Assembly: GCA_008638375.1 (NCBI GenBank)
Contig: CM018035.1
Span: forward strand, 23,572,307-23,636,306
Direction: 5' to 3'
DNA: 64,000 nt
Origin: Nyssa sinensis
Lineage: Eukaryota; Streptophyta; Magnoliopsida; Cornales; Nyssaceae
Numbering within the stretch: the stretch's first letter is position 1; each line of letters begins with the position of its first letter. Under the pieces are notes generated by a model. The model was not told the origin of the DNA, searched no databases, and worked only from the letters and a program-made list of their open reading frames with translations. Positions 57,319 to 64,000 of this stretch are shown here, piece after piece. Both the position numbers and the translations under genes were made by a program.

Positions 57319-60103
57319 TGTTATAACATGGAAAAAAAAAAAAAAAAATTTTTCTTTGTAAATATTATTATTATTATTATTATTATTATAATGATAATGT
57401 GTGTAGGTGTATATATATATAGTTTAAATTTTTTTTGTTGTGTATATGAATATACATGTTAATGTATGTATAAAAATGTGTAAATATATATATAAGTGTA
57501 TATAAATATATACATGTGTATGAACAGTGTGTGTGGAGTGTGTGTGTACCCGGTGTTGTGTGTGTGTGTGATACACTCAAACAAGCATGGGTTGGGGTTG
57601 TGTGTGTGAGTGGAGTTCAGAGAGTGGGAGGTGCAGATATTGGCAGAGGGTAGTTGGTCTTGGGGGGGAGAGAGAGAGAGAGAGATATAGAGAGAGAAGG
57701 TGAAGAGAAAAAGAAGTGTATTCTCGGGTGGAAAGAGAAGAAAAGAAAAGAAGCAGAAAGTGAGAGAGAGAAATAGAGTTCTGAGGAAGAGAATGGAGGC
57801 TTGGTTGGGCTCGGAGCAAGAAGGTGGAAGAGGGCACGGCTAGAGAGAGAAACGGCCGAAAAATTGGTAAGTGGGTTGCTTCTGTTTCAATTTTTTTTAG
57901 AGCATTTCAATTGATTTAAATTGTAGAATCGTATAGAGCATAACGTAGGGATTAGTTTGCAAAAAGAATGAGAAGAAATGGTTAAGGGGAGAGGGAGAAC
58001 TTCCCTGTTGCAGGTCACGGCCATGGAGTGTTAGGTTCGACATTTTATGTGTAAACCTTGGTTTAAAAAGGGGGAAAAACATGGGGTGAGGTGCAGAAAG
58101 TGAATGGGAGCGATTTGGGTTTAAAACAGTGGGGGAAAGTGTGGGAAAATGGTTTGGCCGGAGAGTTGACCGTGGGTTTGACCCTCTATTTCGTGGAGAT
58201 GGAGGAGGTTTTGAGGGAAATGGAGGTTGGGGATGTGATCTACGTGAGAAGGGGAAGAAAATAGCATTTTGAAACCCCAAAAATCTCACCGGAGATCGGT
58301 CGCCAGCGCCGGAGAAGGCGCCGGAACCCTACTAGGCGCCACCGAAAAATCGGGGAAGAAGGGGGGTCTGTCCGGGTCGGGTCCGGTTCGGGTCGGGCGT
58401 GGACCGCCCCTGCCACGTGTCGCGTGGTTGTTTTAAATTAAAATAGAATTTGAACCTTTTGGAATTTGAACCTTTTGAATTTGAACCTTAACCCTGAACT
58501 TTCAAAAATTACAAATTGACCCCCCAACTGTTGGAAATTTTACTTTTACCCACCTGATTAAATTATTAATAAAATATTAATTAAATTAATTAGTTAATTA
58601 TTTAATTAAATTAGTTTAATTAATTAAATATTCAAAAATATTCTGGAATCCAAATGGGACAAGTCATTAGTGTATTTTGACTATCTCGGCCATTCTGAGA
58701 CCAATGGTGAGGTCCGTTTTACTAGACGGGGTCCCGAAAAAAAAAATAAAAGAACCGTAGTAACCCTTAAAATTACCAAAATGCCCCTAACTTGAAACAC
58801 TGTCAGACGAACTCCGAATTAGGTAAACAAATAGTGAAATTTTATTATCTCGAACATTCCGGACTCAACCGTGGAGTCCGATTTGTGAAAAGAGGTCACG
58901 AAGTGTAAGGACACGTGTAAAGTGCAAAATGACTGTTTTGCCCTTTTGAACCCCGGTGTCCGAATTAAGTTCTACGAGAACCTAAACTTATTTTCTTCAA
59001 CGTTCTAGAACCAATGGTAGAGTCTAAATTAGTAGAATAGAAACCTATAAATTTAAAGACATAAAATTGGTTGAATAGCATAAATTCAAATAACAATGGA
59101 CTGAGTTGTAATTTCTACTTTTAGGGACACTGACAGGACAGGAGGGGGCGATCTGATCTTCTACATTTTCATCCGTCAGTTCAGTTACATATAGTGCACG
59201 ATCTTCTAAGGTTGATACCAACCCATCAGGTATGGTGTTTTGCTAGTGTTAGAAATGAAGTTAAGTTAGGAATATTTGTGAATGACTGGAATGCTGTATG
59301 TGTTTATCTGTAATGTGTTTACCTGTTTATTTGGAATTGATTGTTCACATGTTATGTGTTACTTGCAAGTTAATAAAGTGAAGAACATGAATCATGATGT
59401 ACGAACATATGAGATATGCATGTATATGAAACTGACTAGTGATTTATTTCTTATTGTCCGAGCATGTTATATTATTGAGATTCATGTTCATTGAGATTGC
59501 ATTGGCATATTGGCATATGATGAATTCCTTGAGAACATGGCGTGGGTAAGCACATGGTGCTTTGCATTATGAGGGTGTAGATCCTGTGGTGAAAAACCCA
59601 AAATTGGCCATTGCATTGGTACTTCGAGCCATCGGGGAGTACCCGTAAATGAGATATGGGTGTGGCATAGAGTTGTGCATGGGTGTGTCATGCATACCAT
59701 TCATATATATTACTGCGATGCTTGAATGTCATTTAGAAATAAATGTACACTTTGCACATGCCACGCCTTAGCTTTATTTCTGGCATTAGCATTTCATCAT
59801 ACCAGCAGTTGTGCTGACCCATTCGTGGGCAACATTTTCAGATGAGGATCCTCCAGCCACTAGAGACTCGGTGATGCCCTGATAGGGTGAAGCCTGTGAT
59901 GTATTTGTGATTCGTGGAACTTGTATTTTGTTATGTAAAGGCTTAAGCCCGAATGACTGATGAACAATGTATTCGATGTTATTTGATGTATGGATGGTGA
60001 TGGACGCATGTTTAGTGAATCTAATTACTTTTGTACTTTTATTTATTTTACTTTCTGTCTCGTCAGTCGCGCCTCGGGTTCGGTCAGAATTCGGGGCGTG
60101 ACA
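57319..60103 (+). repeat. 3' LTR of element C (2785 bp)
   Basis: It is near-identical to the 5' LTR. Length differences are fewer ATT units, a lost TATATG segment near 57420, two fewer GGGTC units near 58378 and an extra GGAATTTGAACCTTTT near 58461. Substitutions seen include 57929, 58303 and 58334. It ends at 60103, followed by AGAGC. Confidence 0.93.
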
Positions 60104-60108
60104 AGAGC

Positions 60109-60570
60109 CCTTTCAGAATTATCGGAGCTTTATTTCTAAGAGATCTTAAGTTCAAATCTTTATCTTTTCAGTAGATGTTTGCACTCACTTGCTCTTACAT
60201 TCACACACCTCATACAGTACAATGTTAATGCCCAAAGTGCAAAACAAAATTACACGTAAAAAAACATGTTTACACTTAATATACATTTTCAGTTCACTCT
60301 CTAATAACTAAAGTTTTTAAAGTAATCTAACACAATTGATTCAATTTCTTCTTGGATGGGGACTATTGCCAAAGTAATGAATAAAGTGGAAGTAGATGTT
60401 ATAATGTTTCACAACAGCATTTACTTTGACAATAGCTCCATCTATTTAAAAAAACGTTTTTAAAACCTTTTTAAGTTTCCAGTGATAGTTGATTTAAATA
60501 AATATTTAGATAAATTATATTAATTTCTCTCGAGATTTCTAATAATTACAAAAACTTCTTCTTAAAGTTT
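60109..60570. other. Intergenic DNA between C and the Tat elements
   Basis: AT-rich with no recognised gene or repeat end. Confidence 0.45.
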
Positions 60571-60896
60571 CAGATGCTGCACTTTTTGGCCCACGTATGC
60601 TCCGAGCTCGGCTCCCTGAGAAACACTCAAAAAGAAGATCAGAGGACCACCGGGTTGGCTCCGGCGGTAGCCGCTCTGATACTTAAGTCAATAAACTGCA
60701 TTGAAGGACTGTAATGAAAGCCAAAATAATGAGCATCAAAATAAAGCGTACCTTTAAATTTTAATTTATAGGCTGTGGCTTTCCTAAGTTGATTAGGATT
60801 TGGAGCCATGAATGTAGGGATTTGACCATTGGAGATAGCAGTTACCTTGTAGGATATTGTATCAAATAAAGATAACCATGAGTGGTGGTTTCCTTG
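60571..60896 (-). repeat. Inverted Tat LTR fragment, the 3' half of a minus-strand LTR
   Basis: It is the reverse complement of about 61189-61512 in the LTR of F, with few differences. Landmarks are GATGCTGCACTTTTTGGCCC at 60573, ACCACCGGGTTGGCTCCGGC and, at the right edge, CCATGAGTGGTGGTTTCC. It stops abruptly at 60896, where F begins. No primer-binding site lies beyond its outer end, so it is a 3' or solo LTR that F interrupted; the other part should lie beyond F, outside the window. The minus-strand open frame at 60639-60929 is LTR sequence. Confidence 0.85.
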
Positions 60897-61513
60897 TGAT
60901 ATACCACAATGTGACAGACCAATCACCATTTGACACGTGTACCTACAGGGTCAGCTCATGCTCGACCATTCAACTCAAGCTCGGCCATTCAACTCATGCT
61001 CGGCCATTTAGTTCAGGCTCGGCCAGTCAGAGCAGACCTACAAAGGCCGAGCACATATCTTCAGTGCAGATCTACTTTTCTGCAAAGCTTACGGGTCTGA
61101 ACACAGGCCTTCAGTGCAACACATCGATATTCAGAGCTCATCGCCGCCTTAATATATGCCGAGCAGAGAATAAGGAAACAGTCTTTTACAAGGAAACCAC
61201 CACTCATGGTTATCTCTATTTGATACAATATCCTACAAGGTAATTGCTATCTCCGATGGTCAAATCCCTACATTCATGGCTCCAAATCCTAATCAACTTA
61301 GGAAAGCCGCAGCCTATAAATTAAACCCTAAAGGTACGCTTTATTTTTATGCTCATTATTTTAGATTTCATTACAGTCTTTCAATTCAGTTTATTGACTT
61401 TAGCATCGGAGCGACTACCGCCGGAGCCAAACCGGTGGTCCTCTGATTTTCTTTTTGAGTGTTCCTCAGAGAGCCGAACTCGGAGCATACGTGGGCCAAA
61501 AAGTGCAGCATCA
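60897..61513 (+). repeat. 5' LTR of element F (617 bp)
   Basis: It starts TGATATACCACAATG and ends AAAAAGTGCAGCATCA. Near 60955-61030 there are four diverged copies of a unit built on GCTCGGCCATTCAACTCA (about 20-bp spacing). The middle and end match the E LTRs. Confidence 0.9.
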
Positions 61514-61531
61514 GTATGGCACCGTTTGTGG
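61514..61531 (+). promoter_or_regulatory. Primer-binding region of element F
   Basis: GTATGGCACCGTTTGTGG follows the LTR end, at the place where E has GTTTGGTGCCGTATGTGG. The tRNA is not assigned. Confidence 0.65.
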
Positions 61532-61594
61532 AAACGACAATCACCAAGTGCCCTACTACTTCAAAACTCATTCTCCTTTTTTTTCTAAAGGACT

Positions 61595-63230
61595 ATGGCT
61601 CCCAATCTCCGGCCAAGGAACAATACTCAAAATCCTCAGAACCCTTAACCTCAACCGCCTGCCGGACGAGGAAGAGGGCAAGTGAATGATCCCGTACAAC
61701 AAGAGCTTGCCGAAGTCAAACGGCAGAACCAGTTGCTGCAAGAACAACTTATGGCTATGTCCAAAGCTCTGGCGATGTTCACCCAAAATCATGAAACTAA
61801 TCCTCAGAATCCGCCTGTTACTCAAGAGGCGCAACCTCCTACTACCGTCCACATTCATGAAGATCCCTAGCCATCAGCAGTCGCCGGCAGAGGGGTACCA
61901 ACTTTTATCCCAAAGGTCCATTACCGAAGCACCACTAGGGTTCTAGTTCCTGGGGCTTCAAGAATAAACCCTGTACCACAAGAGTCTCAACCTCAAGTGG
62001 CTTCTGCAGCACCAGCCCTAGGAGAATCAGAACAACCCCCCAGTAATGGGCCGAGATCATCCTACCCATGTAGGCCCTGAAGTTTCAAGGCCTGACTCGC
62101 AGCAACCTATCTTGCCAAGGGGATCAATAAGAGCTGAGGAAGTTGTTGAATCAATGGACCGCACTGTTTTTATGAGGGGTGCTCAGAACCCCCCAGAACA
62201 AGACGAATTGGCCAGGCTGCTCGGCAGGTTTGCCACCCCATTCACTAATGCTATCATGACTGAGGAGAGACCTAAGAAATTTGTTGTCCCAAAATTCACT
62301 CCTTATGATGGGACAAGGGATCCAGGGGACCATCTCTCCCATTACTAGCACACCATGGCCCTACACGGCGTTTCTGACGCCTTTTTATGCCGAACATTCG
62401 TAACCAGCCTCAATGGAACTGCTCTGAAGTGGTTCCATCACCTCCCGCCGAACTCAGTTACTAGTTTCTATGAGCTCAGCAAAAGATTCCTAGACAGATT
62501 CATAACCAATAGGAGATTGAGGAAGGGTCCTAAATTCTTGTTGAACATAAAACAAACAAAGGAAGAGTCCCTCCGAGGGTATATTGCATGTTTCAACGCT
62601 GAACTTACTAAGGTTATGGACTGCAACCCCAGTTTCCTTGTAGCTGCTTTGGCTTCTGGTCTTGCACAAGGAGGCTTTAGAGACTCCTTGACCAAAAATC
62701 CCCCAGCGAACAGGGCAGCACTCATGGACCGAGCAAGGAAATACATTAACTTGGAGGAAGTCAAAGACACTTCTAGGAAGATTAAGGAACAAGCCCAGAA
62801 AGACGATCAAAAGAAAGACAATCAGAAGAAGGACGACCAAAGGAAGGACCCTAGCTCGGTGAGGAAGAGAGCTAGAAGCCCAGAGAAAAGGGGAGTATCC
62901 CGAGCTTCCTATAATTCTGGGCTAAGAGAGTTCAATAATTTTACTCCTCTAAACACTTCTCCATACAACATACTAAAGCAAGTAAGATCTCGAGAGAACC
63001 TGAGGTGGCCAGAGCCTTTGAAAGGTGATCCCAGTTACCGAGACCAAACCAAATATTATGATTTTCACAAGGACCGTAGGCATACAACCAACACTAGTAA
63101 GGCTCTCAAACACGAGATTGAGCAGCTAATCAGGAGAGGACGACTACAGGAGTTCATCAAGCAGGACGGAGGGCAAAACCCCCGAGATGATCGACCCCAA
63201 CAGAGGAAGCCCGACCAGAGATAGGAACAA
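61595..63230 (+). pseudogene. gag of element F
   Basis: It starts ATGGCTCCCAATC at 61595. A proline-rich N-terminus leads to a heptad region (VQQELAEVKRQNQLLQEQLM, 61690-61750). After frame breaks comes the capsid-like domain: RPKKFVVPKFTPYDGTRDPG, a TAG at 62346, then 62355-63224, an open 289-residue stretch (ALHGVSDAFLCRTFVTSLNG, TALKWFHHLPPNSVTSFYEL). Downstream are a lysine/aspartate-rich segment (DDQKKDNQKKDDQRKDP) and KYYDFHKDRRHTTNTSKALK. E has a glutamine codon where F has the TAG, which shows the stop is a new C-to-T change in F. Confidence 0.85.
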
Positions 63231-63925
63231 AGGGAAGGACGAAATGAACCCCCACGACAAAACAACCAAGTAATCTTTGTTTTGCATGCAGATTCCAGTA
63301 CAACTGGGACTTCCAACAGATCAAGGAAACGTTATGCTCGGGAAGCGAGGGCAACTCCCCACATCTTGCAGATTGCTAACGTGGAGAAAAGATTAAGACC
63401 AGTGCCAAAAATCAAGTTCTCGAATCAAGACCTTGCAGGGGTACACTGTCCTCATAGTGATGCCCTGGTCATCTCCCTCAAAATTGCCAACTTCGAGATC
63501 CGAAGAGTCTTGGTAGATACTGGGAGTTCAACAAACGTTCTGTTTCACGAGCCTTTCAAGCAGATAAAGCTCAACCCCAATGACATCAAGCCCACTGGCA
63601 TAATTATGGCAGGTTTCGATGGAAATCTCACACTCCATTAGGAAGTATTAATCTTACCACAACTACAAGAGAAGGGAAAGGGCAAAAAACCATAGTAACA
63701 GAGTACCTGGTTCTGAATGCCAAATCCCCCGACAATGTCATGATAAGGAGACCTTGGCTGCACGAGATGGGAGCAGTCACCTCGACCCTCCATCAATGCC
63801 TAAAGTACGTCCACGATCAAACCGTCTATTTTATTAGAGGATGCCAGCCAACCTCTAGAGAGTGTCATGCTCTTGCACTCAAGGCCAAGGCCCCCAAATA
63901 GCAATTACTGCATACTCATGAACGT
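63231..63925 (+). pseudogene. Protease region of element F
   Basis: 63282-63641 is open and contains PVPKIKFSNQDLAGVHCPHS and IRRVLVDTGSSTNVLFHEP, with the catalytic D-T-G present. At about 63635, after GFDGNL, a one-base indel relative to E shifts the frame. The reading continues as PLGSINLTTTTREGKGQKTI, AKSPDNVMIRRPWLHEMG and STLHQCLKYVHDQTVYFIRG. Downstream RT is beyond the window. Confidence 0.82.
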
Positions 63926-64000
63926 GGGAATCCAGTCCACTCTCACTATGACGAGGCAGAAGACTATCCTTCCAGGATTGACGAACCATTAAGCCCTAGA

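Larger units (their letters stand above)
49885..60103 (+). mobile_element. Element C: young non-autonomous Tekay-like retrotransposon (10.2 kb)
   Basis: The LTRs at 49885-52706 and 57319-60103 are flanked by AGAGC on both sides (49880-49884 and 60104-60108). It has a primer-binding site (52710-52721) and a polypurine tract (57306-57318). Internally (4612 bp) it has an intact short gag with two zinc knuckles, a protease scrap, 1.5 kb of filler in place of RT and RNase H, an integrase-core scrap and an integrase C-terminus/chromodomain. By eye the LTRs differ by about 20 substitutions in 2.8 kb plus a few length changes, so it inserted recently. It cannot encode reverse transcriptase, so it must have been moved in trans. 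Confidence 0.93.
60897..64000 (+). mobile_element. Element F: Tat-lineage retrotransposon, 5' part
   Basis: It begins with an LTR at 60897 (TGATATACCACAATG), then a primer-binding region, gag and protease, and runs off the window. It is the same family as E: LTR ends, leader, gag start and protein text match. The probable target duplication left of it is CCTTG (60892-60896); its mate is not visible. It carries fewer disruptions than E in the shared part (a TAG at 62346, a stop near 63225, a frameshift near 63635), so it may be younger. Confidence 0.88.

Noticed and set aside
62468..63354. Minus-strand open frames opposite gag and protease of F
   Set aside because: Shadows of the plus-strand gag; the plus strand carries the recognisable domains.

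Overview
This window is repeat-rich intergenic DNA from a flowering plant, probably a core eudicot. The evidence is AT-rich sequence, long Ty3/gypsy LTRs of plant chromovirus (Tekay/Del-like) and Tat type, plant hAT transposases, a plant-style L1 LINE fragment, and long TA, GA and CT microsatellites. I see no convincing host protein-coding gene, rRNA gene, functional tRNA gene or CRISPR array. Almost every coding stretch is part of a transposable element, and most are broken. The species cannot be named from the sequence.

Layout. 1-3142: end of a plus-strand Tekay-like LTR (B). 3143-13990: a decayed minus-strand Tekay-like element (A) with primer-binding site, polypurine tract and recognisable gag, PR, RT, RNase H, integrase and chromodomain; B sits inside its 3' LTR. 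13991-17067: LTR-like DNA with a 154-bp tandem repeat, then unassigned DNA. 17073-20813: solo LTR D with target duplication TGAAT. 22375-24835: MULE-like element. 24850-25235: LINE fragment. 25889-27400: non-autonomous hAT element with an exact 8-bp duplication. 27417-30832: solo LTR G, carrying a tRNA-like motif.

31142-49029 is an old hAT transposon (DUF4371 type) split by a 14.2-kb Tat-lineage retrotransposon, E (34266-48485, duplication ATACC). E itself carries a 627-bp hAT MITE in its 5' LTR and a 4.3-kb minus-strand solo LTR (H) in gag. E keeps gag, PR, RT, RNase H and a second archaeal-type RNase H, has no integrase, and carries an 84-bp tandem array and a spliced antisense gene with its own TATA box. 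49885-60103 is a young 10.2-kb non-autonomous Tekay-like element, C (duplication AGAGC), with near-identical LTRs, an intact small zinc-knuckle gag, no RT and an integrase/chromodomain remnant. 60571-60896 is an inverted Tat LTR piece, interrupted by a second Tat element, F (60897 to the window end; LTR, gag, PR).

The LTRs pair into families: A with B, C with D, G with H, and E with F and the inverted fragment. Several in-frame stops in E and F look like C-to-T changes. The order of events read from nesting is: hAT, then E, then MITE and H; separately A, then B; C is recent.
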